From JANMCE01 sp963791625 (GTDB taxonomy: Bacteria; Actinomycetota; Acidimicrobiia; Acidimicrobiales; Ilumatobacteraceae): DNA of 64,000 bases. How positions within the stretch are numbered: the first letter of the stretch is position 1; each line of letters opens with the position of its first letter. The stretch is from contig CAWBTA010000015.1 in the NCBI GenBank assembly GCA_963791625.1, positions 682,001 through 746,000 of the forward strand, written 5' to 3'. A program made the translations under genes and the position numbers. The notes under the pieces were generated by a model that saw nothing but the letters and a program-made list of their open reading frames with translations, did no database searches and was not told the DNA's origin. Of this stretch, positions 42,072 to 50,903 are shown piece after piece.

Positions 42072-43346
42072 ATGACAAGGACGTCTCTCATGGGCGTTTT
42101 TAGACGGCATCGCCTCCGGCGGACCTGGCCTCAGCGATTGTCGCTGGCTGCCTCCTCGGCCACCGGGGTCGCCTGCCTGAGCCTGGCCGCTGGGCTCGGC
42201 TACGCCAACCACCAACTCGGCCAACTCCAGCGCGTCGACATTCGCCAAGCCCCGTCGGTCAACACGGCGATCGCTCCCGTCATCACGATTCCCGGTGAAA
42301 CCACCACAAGTACCGAAGCTCCTCTCCCGGTCATCGATATCAAGGCGCAGAACTACCTGATCGTCGGTTCGGATAAACGCGGTTGCCTCTCCCCTGACTC
42401 GCCCTACTACGGCGGTCTGTACAACGGACGCGACACGGGCGAGAACTCCGACACCATCATGCTTATTCGTGCCGACCCGGATGCCAGCCAGGCGGCCATC
42501 TTGTCGTTCCCTCGCGACTTGTGGGTCAAGCTGGCCGGGTCGAACAGCAGCGGCAAGATCAACTCCGTGTTCCAGAACGCCAACCCATCACGGCTTGTCG
42601 CGACGATCAAGCAGAACTTCCAGGTGGAAGTCGATCACTACATCAACGTCGACTTCTGCGCCTTCAAAGACATCGTCGACGCGGTGGGTGGCGTGAGCGT
42701 GCCGTTCGAATTCCCAGCCCGCGATCTTCATACCGGTCTCGACATCACAGTCGCGGGTTGCCACACTTTTGCTGGCGACGAAGCGCTCGCCTACACCCGC
42801 TCGCGCTACTACGAATACTTCAAGGATGGTCGGTGGGTGGATGACGGATTGTCTGACTTTGGCCGCATCGCCCGCCAGCAGGACTTCGTGAAGCGTGCGA
42901 TCGCGAAGGCTATCGACAAGGGTGTGACCCGGCCTTCGGTCGCACAAAAGCTCATCGACGCGGCGATCAAGCAGGTGAAAGTCGACAAGGATTTCACCAT
43001 CAACGACATGCTGAACCTGGCCGGCAAGTTGCGCGGTTTCGATCCCGCCAAGATTCGCAGCTACCGCATCGAGAGTTCCACCGACAGTGATCCGCTCTAC
43101 TTCGATGCCAACTCTTCATACAACAAGAAGATCCTGACCGTCTTCCGTGGCCAGGCCCGTCTGGCCGACGCCCCGCTCAACTCCGATCTCGTCAGCGGAA
43201 CCACCAGCACGGCGACAACCGTCGAGAAGAGCACAACCACGAGCGGCTCGTCATCCAACACCTCCGCACCCTCGACAACTGCCGTGATCGATGTGAAGGA
43301 AAACACACTCGGTGTGGCCCCCACCAAAGACCTCACCTGCCGATAG
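42072..43346 (+). CDS. LytR-CpsA-Psr (LCP) family protein
   Basis: About 420 residues. A basic N terminus and one membrane helix (about 25-47) are followed by an LCP domain with YLIVGSDKRG, the acidic pair in GENSDTIMLIRADP, ILSFPRDLWV, KINSVFQNANP and SRYYEYFKDGRWVDD near the pocket. LCP enzymes transfer glycopolymers from undecaprenyl carriers to peptidoglycan. A Ser/Thr-rich tail closes the protein. Start: the ATG at 42072 is given. The ATG at 42090 has a better ribosome site (AAGGA eight bases upstream) and may be the true start. Confidence 0.88.
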   Translation: MTRTSLMGVFRRHRLRRTWPQRLSLAASSATGVACLSLAAGLGYANHQLGQLQRVDIRQAPSVNTAIAPVITIPGETTTSTEAPLPVIDIKAQNYLIVGSDKRGCLSPDSPYYGGLYNGRDTGENSDTIMLIRADPDASQAAILSFPRDLWVKLAGSNSSGKINSVFQNANPSRLVATIKQNFQVEVDHYINVDFCAFKDIVDAVGGVSVPFEFPARDLHTGLDITVAGCHTFAGDEALAYTRSRYYEYFKDGRWVDDGLSDFGRIARQQDFVKRAIAKAIDKGVTRPSVAQKLIDAAIKQVKVDKDFTINDMLNLAGKLRGFDPAKIRSYRIESSTDSDPLYFDANSSYNKKILTVFRGQARLADAPLNSDLVSGTTSTATTVEKSTTTSGSSSNTSAPSTTAVIDVKENTLGVAPTKDLTCR

Positions 43347-43379
43347 TCCCTAGCCGATAACCCGACGCCGACTTCGGGC

Positions 43380-44396
43380 GTGTTCGAGGCCGGGTACTAC
43401 TGTTGGTCAAGGGGGGTGGGTACGACGTTGGGCGAAGAGAAGCAAGGACAACAGCCGCTGGAATGGATCCTGTCGGCCGAGGCCGCACAGGCCTATCAGG
43501 ATCTGCTGGCCGAGAAATCGGTCGACGGGCGCGGCGACGCGGCCGACGAGCTCTTGGCGGCGGGTTTCGTGGTACTCGACCCGGTAACCGACCTGCTGGT
43601 GGCACTTCCGCCTGAGGTGCCCATCGTGCGTTCCTTGGCCTCCATGACGCACCTGTGGCTGAGCCAACGCCCCGACACCGCTGCGGTCGAACGCGACCTG
43701 GCCCTGCTGGCCCGCCAGGATCGTCGCTTCGCTCAGCGCACCGGCACGTCGGACGTGGTTGAGGAGTTCAGCACCCGCGAGCAACGGTCGATGAAGATCA
43801 ACGCCACTTTCACCGGGGCCCGCAGCGAGCTGAGCATCATGCAACCCGACAGCAGCCCCGAGGTCGACAATGACAACCCCGAGCAGCTCACCTTCGCACC
43901 CGAGGATCTGGTGAAGCGGGGCGTCACCATCCGTTTTCTCTACGAGCGATCGGTGCTCGACGACGAGTTGTTCCTGCGCGCCGCGCTGGAGGAATCCGCG
44001 ATCGGTGTGCTGGCGCGGGTGACCGCCACCATTCCGTCCCAAGCGGTACTCATTGACCGCTCGGCGCTGTTGATTATGAATTGCGACATCCAGGCCACTG
44101 CCGTCTACACGACAGCCGAGCCGATGGTAAACACCTACCTGCATCTGTTCGAGACGATGTGGACCACGGCTATTCCGATCGGCATCACCAACCTCTCGCC
44201 CGGTGACGACCTCAGTGAGTCGCACAAGATGGTGTTGTCGAACGTGATGGCCGGGCGCCCGAACGATGTCATCGCCCGCATCCTCAAGATGAACCCCCGC
44301 ACCGTGCGCCGTCGGGTGGACGAGCTCTGCGAGGTGTTCGGGGTCGACAACCGCGCTGCCCTCATCAGCGCCGCCCTCCACCGCCTTCGCGATTGA
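43380..44396 (+). CDS. Transcriptional regulator with C-terminal LuxR-like HTH
   Basis: Up to 338 residues. The C terminus has a helix-turn-helix resembling LuxR/sigma-region-4 domains (VMAGRPNDVIARILKMNPRT then VRRRVDELCEVFGV). The middle resembles a TrmB-like effector region (FLYERSVLDDELFLRAALEE). Similar proteins in actinobacteria occur as orphan regulators. The start is uncertain: GTG at 43380, GTG at 43416 and TTG at 43428 are in frame, and only the TTG has a purine-rich site at a plausible distance. A strong terminator-like hairpin follows. Confidence 0.78.
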   Translation: MFEAGYYCWSRGVGTTLGEEKQGQQPLEWILSAEAAQAYQDLLAEKSVDGRGDAADELLAAGFVVLDPVTDLLVALPPEVPIVRSLASMTHLWLSQRPDTAAVERDLALLARQDRRFAQRTGTSDVVEEFSTREQRSMKINATFTGARSELSIMQPDSSPEVDNDNPEQLTFAPEDLVKRGVTIRFLYERSVLDDELFLRAALEESAIGVLARVTATIPSQAVLIDRSALLIMNCDIQATAVYTTAEPMVNTYLHLFETMWTTAIPIGITNLSPGDDLSESHKMVLSNVMAGRPNDVIARILKMNPRTVRRRVDELCEVFGVDNRAALISAALHRLRD

Positions 44397-44407
44397 CAGG
44401 AAAACCA

Positions 44408-44447
44408 CGAATCCCGCCTGCGTTTGGGTGGCCGCGGGCGGGATTCG
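44408..44447 (+). terminator. Terminator-like hairpin after the HTH regulator
   Basis: CGAATCCCGCC pairs perfectly over 11 bases with GGCGGGATTCG across an 18-base loop, starting 12 bases after the regulator stop. No U tract follows. The ORF on the plus strand from 44393 to 44650 runs through this hairpin and is not credible as a gene. Confidence 0.65.
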
Positions 44448-44606
44448 AGATTGTGTTACCGAGCGAAGTTGGCTCGGCGAGAGCGTTCAGAAGTGCTTCA
44501 TTTTCTGAGGAAACCTTTCAGTATCCGCTGTTTCGCTTGCGGCGAACCAGCACGTTCTTGATGTTTCTCATCTTCGGCTCTTGTTCCCGCAGGCGCAATG
44601 CCAAAA

Positions 44607-44622
44607 TGTGGACATGTCCACA
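44607..44622. promoter_or_regulatory. Perfect 16-base palindrome upstream of the metalloprotease gene
   Basis: TGTGGACATGTCCACA is fully self-complementary and is followed by a further half-site AGTGGACA. A second inverted repeat, TCGTTTC/GAAACGA, lies at 44640-44646 and 44652-44658. Both are within 115 bases of the predicted start of the protease-like gene and are candidate operators. A related GTCCAC/GTGGAC dyad is at 50865-50881. Confidence 0.5.
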
Positions 44623-44681
44623 AGTGGACACGAAGCTGTTCGTTTCCTGAAGAAACGACAACCCCCACGAGGAGGCCCCGG

Positions 44682-44723
44682 ATGCTCAAACCCGGCCGTC
44701 TTTGGCCGACAGATCACCGATGA
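44682..44723 (+). CDS. Possible 13-codon leader peptide coupled to the metalloprotease gene
   Basis: An ATG at 44682 with GAGGAGG six bases upstream opens a 13-codon frame (MLKPGRLWPTDHR). Its stop overlaps the ATG at 44720 as ATGA. This is the only strong ribosome site near the protease-like gene, so ribosomes probably load here and re-initiate at 44720. It could be only a loading platform rather than a functional peptide. Confidence 0.35.
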   Translation: MLKPGRLWPTDHR

Positions 44724-46235
44724 CGCTCCCGCCGCCGGATCCGTGGGCTCCCCCGACGTGGGCGCCGCCGTCGAGGCACCCACTGCCCCCGCCCCCACCT
44801 CCCGGCTGGGTGCCGACGGGCTTACCGCCCGCGCCGCCGAAGAGGCCCAACTGGCTGCCTCTCGTCGCCATCCTGATTGTTTGCGGGTTTCTGTGGGTCG
44901 TCATCAACCCTCTCGGTGGCACCCGCCAGGCCGCCGCCCCCAAGGCGTGGGACCCCCGGGTGACCCAACTGGCGACGTTCGTGGAGAACGAACGCGGTCT
45001 GAAGTTCAAGCATCCGGTGCCGTTTGAATTCATGACCGAGGAGCAGTTCGTGGCCGCCATCATCGGCATCCGTCCGAAAGCCGACCCGGACCGCGACAAG
45101 GTGCATGAGGCGGTGCTGCGGGCCCGCGGATATGTCGGGCCCGATTACAACAGCGTGAAGGCCGAAGAGGACTTCGTGAGCAACGTCACCGGCTATTACG
45201 ACAATGCCGACAAGAAGATGCGCGTACGCGGAACCGAGCTGACGCCCTACGCAAAGGTGACCATCGTGCATGAGCTCACCCACGCGCTGCAGGACCAGCA
45301 GTTCTCCATCAAGAAGGTACGTAACGGCATCGAGAGCGACGAGCAGGACTTCGCCATCAGGTCCTTGATCGAGGGCGACGCCCGCGACATTGAGAACGCC
45401 TACATTCATTCGTTGTCCGAGACCGAGCAGCGGGCCGTCTACGACGCCGAGAATCCGGCCGGTTCAAACGCATTGGACAACACGCCCGAAGCGCTGCAGG
45501 TTCAGTTCGGCGCCCCCTACGAGCTGGGCGCGCTGATGGTGGGCACACTGCGCCACATCGGCGGCGTCGACGGTCTCAACGACGCCTTTCGAAACCCACC
45601 GAGCGACGAGGCCGCGGTGGTTCTGCCGTTCGTTCCCGAGACTCATTCCAACGTTCCACTTGCGCAGTTCGGCAAACGATGCCGCGGCGAAGGAACTGCC
45701 GCCAGCGGACCTCTTCGGCTACCAGTCGGTCGGCACACTGTCGACGTTCCTCACGCTCTCAAGCCGACTCGACCCGATCGACGCGTGGCGGGCCGCGAGC
45801 GGGTGGGGCGACGAAATCATCCGTGTCGTTCGACGAAACGACCAGATCTGCGTAGACACCCGAGTTGGCGGCAAGACCACCGCCGACACGGCGCTGCTCA
45901 GCCGCGCCTACCAGGAGTGGGCCCAGCTCGGCTCACAGACCAAGGTCACTGCCGAGAATGACTCGGTACTGGTGGAATCCTGTGACCCGGGTTCAGCCGC
46001 ACCGATTCCCAAGTCCGGCATCTTTGAAGCCATCTACCGGTTGAGCGAGACCGATCAGGTGCTCTACCGCCACGCCGAACGTGACGGCCTCACGGATCAG
46101 AAGCGGGCGTCGTGCGCGGTACTCGGCGGCCATCTCGTCATCGATGGCACCACGCTTGACGACGAGGTGTTCCGCACCGGCGACCTGCCGCCGGAACTGG
46201 CAGCCCAGGCGACGGAAGCAGCCAAGGTTTGCTGA
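44720..46235 (+). pseudogene. Membrane-anchored zinc metalloprotease-like gene, frameshifted
   Basis: The first frame (44720 to about 45665) encodes a Pro-rich cytoplasmic head, one helix (WLPLVAILIVCGFLWVVINP) and an extracytoplasmic domain with the zincin motif HELTHALQDQQF. After about PETHSNVPL the protein turns into Arg/Pro-rich nonsense ending at 45961. The coherent continuation (ANDAAAKELPPADLFGYQ to the end at 46235) lies one frame on, open from 45660. One extra base (or two missing) between about 45650 and 45680 explains this. Whether it is a real mutation or a sequence error cannot be told here. Start chosen at 44720 from coupling to the leader ORF. Confidence 0.75.
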
Positions 46236-46332
46236 GCCCGGCCCGACGAGAGCAACGCGAAATCACCTAGGCTCCCTGTGTGTCGTGCGGCACATCCTTT
46301 CCATTCGGCCGGAGCGTAGGGGACAAGATCAT

Positions 46333-47871
46333 ATGGACATCAACATCGGTAGCCTGCTCACCAAGCGGGCCTATCTGAGCCCACAGCTGGAAGCCATCGT
46401 CGAGCCCATGAACGGTCGACGGCTCACGTACCGCCAGCTCAACGCGGCCACGAACCGCGTCGCGAACGCACTACTGGGCCTGGGCATCCGCAAGGGCGAC
46501 AGGGTGGCACTGCTGCTGATGAACGGCGCAGAATTCGTCGAGACATTCTTCGGTGCGGCCAAGATCGGTGCCGTCGTCGTGCCGCTCAACTGGCGCCTCG
46601 TACCCGACGAGCTTGAGTTCATCCTGGCCGACTCCGGCGCCAAGGTTTTGGTCTACTCCGAAGAGTTCGCGGCCGTGGCGGCCGAGCTCAACAGCCGCGG
46701 TGACCGCACCGGCGTCGAGAGCTGGGTACAGGCCGGGGGGGCGGCCGGTGACTTCGCCGCCAACTTCGACGCGTGGACCGCTATGGCGTCCGACGACGAG
46801 CCGCCTGTTCGCGGGTCCGATGACGACCTGCTCTTCATCATGTACACCTCTGGCACCACTGGCCTGCCCAAGGGTGTCATGCACTCCCACAACACGGTGA
46901 TGTGGTCGATGCTCACGATCGCCGCCACGGCCGACGTTCACTACGCCGATCGGTACCTCATCTCACTGCCGATGTTTCATGTCGGTGCCTTGTCACCGGT
47001 GCTTGGCTCGCTCTACCGCGGGGTCACGCTCGTGGTGTTGAAGGCGTTCGACCCGAAGCTCTCGTGGGAACTCGTGGGCAGCGAGAAGATCACCACCACG
47101 CTTATGGTGCCGGCCATGCTGCAGTTCATGCTGGCCGTCTACGACCCCGAAAAACACGACTGTTCCTCATTGCGTTGGGTAATGAGCGGTGCCGCGCCCG
47201 TACCGGTCAGCTTGATCAATACCTACCAGGCCATGGGCATCGAAATTCATCAGGTCTACGGCCTCACCGAAACCTGCGGACCCGGCTGCCTCATCATCGG
47301 AGATGACGCGGTAGAGCGCGCCGGCTCGTGCGGAAAGGCCTTCTTCCACACCGAGGTCCGCGTGGTGGATGAGAACGGCAAGGACGTTGCGCCGGGCGAA
47401 ACCGGCGAAGTGCTTTTCAAGGCCCCGCACGTCATGCTCGGTTACTGGAATCGCCCTGAAGCAACCGAGGAAACCATTGTTGACGGCTGGCTCCACACCG
47501 GCGATGTCGCCACTATGGACGCCGACGGCTTCGTGACCATCATGGACCGGGTGAAGGACATGCTGATCTCCGGTGGAGAAAACGTCTATCCCGCCGAGAT
47601 CGAAAACGTGGTGCTCTCGCACCCGGGTGTAGCCGATGTGGGCGTCATTGGTGTGCCGTCCGCGAAATGGGGCGAGTCCCCACTGGCCGTCGTGGTGAAG
47701 AAGGATGACTCGCTCACCGAGGCCGAAGTCATCGAGTGGTGCAAAGGCAAGTTGGCACCCTTCAAACTGGTGAAAGCCGTCGTGTTCGCCACCGACATCC
47801 CCCGTAATCCGAGCGGCAAGATTCTCAAGCGCCTCCTCCGCGATCAATACAAGGTCACTGCCAACGAATAG
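46333..47871 (+). CDS. AMP-binding acyl-CoA synthetase
   Basis: A 512-residue member of the ANL adenylating superfamily. The P-loop-like motif is IMYTSGTTGLPKGVMHSH. The AMP-binding motif is YGLTETCGPG, followed by the A8 hinge TGDVATMDADGFVTIMDRVKD and the catalytic Lys in NPSGKILKRLLRD. Size and motifs fit a medium/long-chain or feruloyl-type acyl-CoA ligase. The acyl specificity is not evident. I chose the ATG at 46333 with GGGGA upstream. The longer frame to 46081 overlaps the end of the preceding gene. The DUF3054 gene begins at its stop. Confidence 0.92.
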   Translation: MDINIGSLLTKRAYLSPQLEAIVEPMNGRRLTYRQLNAATNRVANALLGLGIRKGDRVALLLMNGAEFVETFFGAAKIGAVVVPLNWRLVPDELEFILADSGAKVLVYSEEFAAVAAELNSRGDRTGVESWVQAGGAAGDFAANFDAWTAMASDDEPPVRGSDDDLLFIMYTSGTTGLPKGVMHSHNTVMWSMLTIAATADVHYADRYLISLPMFHVGALSPVLGSLYRGVTLVVLKAFDPKLSWELVGSEKITTTLMVPAMLQFMLAVYDPEKHDCSSLRWVMSGAAPVPVSLINTYQAMGIEIHQVYGLTETCGPGCLIIGDDAVERAGSCGKAFFHTEVRVVDENGKDVAPGETGEVLFKAPHVMLGYWNRPEATEETIVDGWLHTGDVATMDADGFVTIMDRVKDMLISGGENVYPAEIENVVLSHPGVADVGVIGVPSAKWGESPLAVVVKKDDSLTEAEVIEWCKGKLAPFKLVKAVVFATDIPRNPSGKILKRLLRDQYKVTANE

Positions 47872-48250
47872 TGTTGCGGGCCATGCGTGTTGCGCGGTTG
47901 TTCGCCATCGATCTGCTCGTGGTTGTCGTGTTCGTATTGATCGGGCGACGTAACCATGGTGAGGACGGCACGGTTGACGGATTCTTCCGCGTCGCCGCGC
48001 CATTCCTGCTTGCGCTGGCGGGGGCCTGGGTGTCAGGTCGCAAGCGATGGGCCAGTGCCGCCCACTGGCGCTACGGGATCGTCATCTGGGTTTTCACGGT
48101 TGCGATGGGCCTGCTCTTACGACGGGTCGTGTTTCACAATGGCACCGCGATTGCCTTCGTGATTGTCGCCACGCTCTTCCTCGGCCTCGGCCTGGTTGGA
48201 TGGCGACTTGTGTGCGGCGTCATTCCAGCAAGCGGGTCGCCTCATCGTGA
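47871..48250 (+). pseudogene. DUF3054 membrane protein, probable frameshift near the 3' end
   Basis: About 120 residues with four membrane helices and the DUF3054 pattern (LIGRRNHG near the start, then APFLLALAGAW, HWRYGIVIWV and LGLGLVGWRL). In the frame as given there is no stop after the domain. The reading runs on into the next gene. One frame away, a basic tail (CVRRHSSKRVASS) ends with a stop at 48248-48250 that overlaps the GTG of the DUF305 gene. A single missing base near 48210-48225 would restore a normal gene. Start is GTG 47871 or ATG 47883. Function of DUF3054 is unknown. Confidence 0.6.
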
Positions 48251-48756
48251 AGGCGTGGCGGCCCACGCTCGTCGCAGCCGCGCTGCTTACTCTCGCCGGA
48301 TGTGCGGCTCGTCGGCGACCGCGGCGGACAAGACATTCGTAGCCGACATGACGCCCCATCATGCGCTCGGTGTGCGCATGGCCGACATGGCGTTGGAGAA
48401 GGCTGACGACGTTCGGGTGCGCGAGTTCGGGTTCACTATGGGTCGTTACCAACAGGCCGAGTTCGATCAACTCAGCGCCATGGCCACCTCATGGAAAGCA
48501 ACCGCGTCGGGCCATGCCCACGGCATGCTCACGCCGGCGGAGGAGGAGCGCGCTCGCAGCCCTGGACGGTCGGGCGTTCGACAGGGCGTGGCTCGAGCAG
48601 ATGATCATCCATCACGAAGGTGCAGTCGCCATGGCAACGTCGGAGGTTGCGAGCGGCTCCGATGCCAAGGCCAAAGCCATTGCGGCCAACGTGGCCACAG
48701 TGCAGACGAAAGAGATCACCCAGATGAAGGCCGTGCTCGCCGCGCTGTCTAGGTGA
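48247..48756 (+). pseudogene. DUF305 lipoprotein gene with two compensating frameshifts
   Basis: The pieces lie in two frames. The GTG at 48247 opens a lipoprotein signal (KAWRPTLVAAALLTLAGC). The reading then has to move one frame near 48300 to give TAADKTFVADMTPHHALGVR and the following domain. It moves back near 48550 to give LAALDGRAFDRAWLEQMIIH followed by HEGAVAMA, ending at 48756. Joined, they form a typical DUF305 protein with paired MTPHH and MIIHH histidine motifs, a family often linked to copper handling. One missing and one extra base in GC-rich runs would explain this. Sequence error is as likely as decay. Confidence 0.7.
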
Positions 48757-50800
48757 AGATCGCCGACACGTCGATGAGAAGATCGACCGGTTTGGACGAC
48801 GTCACGTTGATCTCGCCGTCGCTTCCGTTGCCTATCAGGAGTGCGTTGGCGAACGCCTCCCCCAGGTTCGGGTCGGGGTTGGCGACCGAGGTGTTGGGCG
48901 CAGCTTCACCCGATGGCCACACCGTGATGAACCCGATGCCCTGGGGAAACAACCAGGTGAGGTTGCCAACGAACCCGGAACCTTCGCCGATGGTGACGGC
49001 GGTGCGACCCGATACGAGTCGGTTGGCCCCGACCGACGAACGGGAATCGACGATGCGTACCGGAGCTGCGAGAGGAGCGAGCAGCCCGTCGATGCCCGCC
49101 GCGTCGGATTCGCCGGTATACCAACCCACCACATCGACGATGACGTGCCCGCCCGACTGGCTGTAGATCTCGATGTTTCCGTCCGCGCCAGGGGTGACGA
49201 TTGACGTGTTGGCAATGGTGTCGTTGCGACGCACGTTGACGTTCGACGTTTCGGGCCTGGGTGAGTCCGAACCCCACACCGTCCAGTAGCCGTCGGCGGT
49301 TGCGTCCGTAACCGTTACCGACACCGCAACACCGGTCACTCCCGTCGGCACGCCACCAACGCCGGCGACCTTGACCGACTGTGTGGCATCGGCATTCACG
49401 GGGGACGAGGTCGAGCGGGTGTCGATCACGCGGGCAGGAGTGATAGGTCGGAAGCGACCGGCCGAAACCGGCTGACCATCAAGGGGCATCCATCGTCCGA
49501 CCAAGTCGATGATGATGTCGGTGCGTCCGAAGGTGTACACCGACACCTTGCCGTCCGCGCTCACCGGCGTGACAGCGAAGTTGGCCACGGTGCGCTTCGG
49601 GGTGACGTTGAGGTTCGAGGTCTGCGGACGCGACACGCCGGTCGGGAAGACGGTGAGGAAGCCGGCATCGACAGGATCGACCGCAGTGATGTTGAGGGCT
49701 ACGGCGGCCGGCACTACATCGCCGAGGGCAACGTCGAGCACGATGACCGAACCGCTGGCGACGCCACGCACGGGACGATCACGGGTATCGACGAGGCGTA
49801 CCGGCTTCATTGGTTCCAGAGCCGCCCGCACGTCCGTGGGGGTCGGTACCGAAACGGTCGAGACGGCACGGTACGGCAGCACGACATTGGCAATGTGCTG
49901 CGCCAACTCGTCAATCAACTCGGTGTCGGATTGTGCTCTCCACTCGTTGCCAAGAATGGCAACCGACCAGGCCCGTCCGTCAGCCGATTCGATAAGCCCA
50001 ACCGAATTCAATCGCCACGCGTAGGCAACCCCGTTGTCGCCCGGCTCGTTGTACCACCAACCGTTCTTCACCAGTGCCGAAACGCCGTCGCCGGACACCG
50101 AGCCGACGCCCCAGCGCTGATCGTCCTGTACGCCATTCAGGTATGACCGCGCGATCGTGCGTGAGGCGGAAGAAAGTGGCCCACCCCGCACCAGCAGTTC
50201 GGTCATGAGCTTCGTTTGATCGGTGGCGGTGGTAAGGGTGGAGCCCCAGTCACCGGCCCAGAGGTTGTCGGTGTCAGCAAGATCGAACCGTTCACCGATC
50301 ACCTGGAGCTGACCGAGACCGCCCAGCCAGGCCACTAGGTCATCCGAGGCCACATTGTCGGAGGCGCCGATCATGTTGTTCAGCCGCCCATCGAGGTAGT
50401 AGCTGACGGGCTGGTCCGCGTCCTGCAGTGTCAGCAGCACGCCGGCCATGATCTGCAGCTTCACGACCGAGGCAGTGAGGAATGGTTCATTCGTCAACGA
50501 ACCGAACGTGCAACCACTGTCCACATCCACGACCGAGATGCCGACGCCGATACCTCCGGCCAGCTCCGTCCACGGGGCCAGGAACGACGGAGCGAGTGGT
50601 GACGGGCCGCAGCCGGACACCGCTTCCGGGTCAGGGGTTGCCGCCGAGGCAGCGAGTATCCCGAATGCGCCGCCGAGCATGAGAAGAAGCGCCACACCGA
50701 GGGCGCTACAGAGCCCTTTCTGCCACGAGGATTTCCGCACTTCTTGAAGGTAGGTGCTCGATCGGGCAATCGGCTCGGACAGAACCCGTTGTTTACGCAA
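48749..50800 (-). CDS. Class A beta-lactamase-like surface protein with three C-terminal repeats
   Basis: Up to 683 residues. An N-terminal hydrophobic signal (about 31-52) precedes a serine hydrolase domain of the beta-lactamase type: SxxK in TASVVKLQI, SDN in IGASDNVASDD and a KTG-like KNGWW. Then come three repeats of about 110 residues opening VRLVDTRD, ARVIDTRS and VRIVDSRS, a pattern common in actinobacterial surface proteins. The start is a TTG at 50800. A GTG at 50740 gives a shorter cytoplasmic head. It may hydrolyse beta-lactams or be a peptidoglycan-related hydrolase. Its stop overlaps the convergent DUF305 gene. Confidence 0.8.
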   Translation of the reverse strand: MRKQRVLSEPIARSSTYLQEVRKSSWQKGLCSALGVALLLMLGGAFGILAASAATPDPEAVSGCGPSPLAPSFLAPWTELAGGIGVGISVVDVDSGCTFGSLTNEPFLTASVVKLQIMAGVLLTLQDADQPVSYYLDGRLNNMIGASDNVASDDLVAWLGGLGQLQVIGERFDLADTDNLWAGDWGSTLTTATDQTKLMTELLVRGGPLSSASRTIARSYLNGVQDDQRWGVGSVSGDGVSALVKNGWWYNEPGDNGVAYAWRLNSVGLIESADGRAWSVAILGNEWRAQSDTELIDELAQHIANVVLPYRAVSTVSVPTPTDVRAALEPMKPVRLVDTRDRPVRGVASGSVIVLDVALGDVVPAAVALNITAVDPVDAGFLTVFPTGVSRPQTSNLNVTPKRTVANFAVTPVSADGKVSVYTFGRTDIIIDLVGRWMPLDGQPVSAGRFRPITPARVIDTRSTSSPVNADATQSVKVAGVGGVPTGVTGVAVSVTVTDATADGYWTVWGSDSPRPETSNVNVRRNDTIANTSIVTPGADGNIEIYSQSGGHVIVDVVGWYTGESDAAGIDGLLAPLAAPVRIVDSRSSVGANRLVSGRTAVTIGEGSGFVGNLTWLFPQGIGFITVWPSGEAAPNTSVANPDPNLGEAFANALLIGNGSDGEINVTSSKPVDLLIDVSAIFT

Positions 50801-50864
50801 TCCTCACCGACTTCTTGCGAAGCCCTCCCATGAATTAGTGCGTTGGACCTATCAACTCTGCGTT

Positions 50865-50881
50865 GTCCACTTTTGGTGGAC
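50865..50881. terminator. Hairpin in the gap after the HtrA gene
   Basis: GTCCAC-TTTTG-GTGGAC is a perfect 6-base-arm dyad in the 103-base gap between the HtrA stop and the beta-lactamase-like start. It may be a weak terminator for HtrA or an operator for the next gene. Its arms match the core of the palindrome at 44607-44622. Confidence 0.4.
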
Positions 50882-50903
50882 GAATTGGGGATAACTCAGG
50901 CGC

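Noticed and set aside
44393..44650. 85-codon ORF after the HTH regulator
   Set aside because: It runs through a strong terminator-like hairpin and the palindromic promoter region and has no ribosome site.
47871..48752. Single 293-residue DUF3054-DUF305 fusion protein
   Set aside because: The join arises from indels. A lipoprotein signal in another frame and nonsense after residue ~225 show that two separate genes are more likely.
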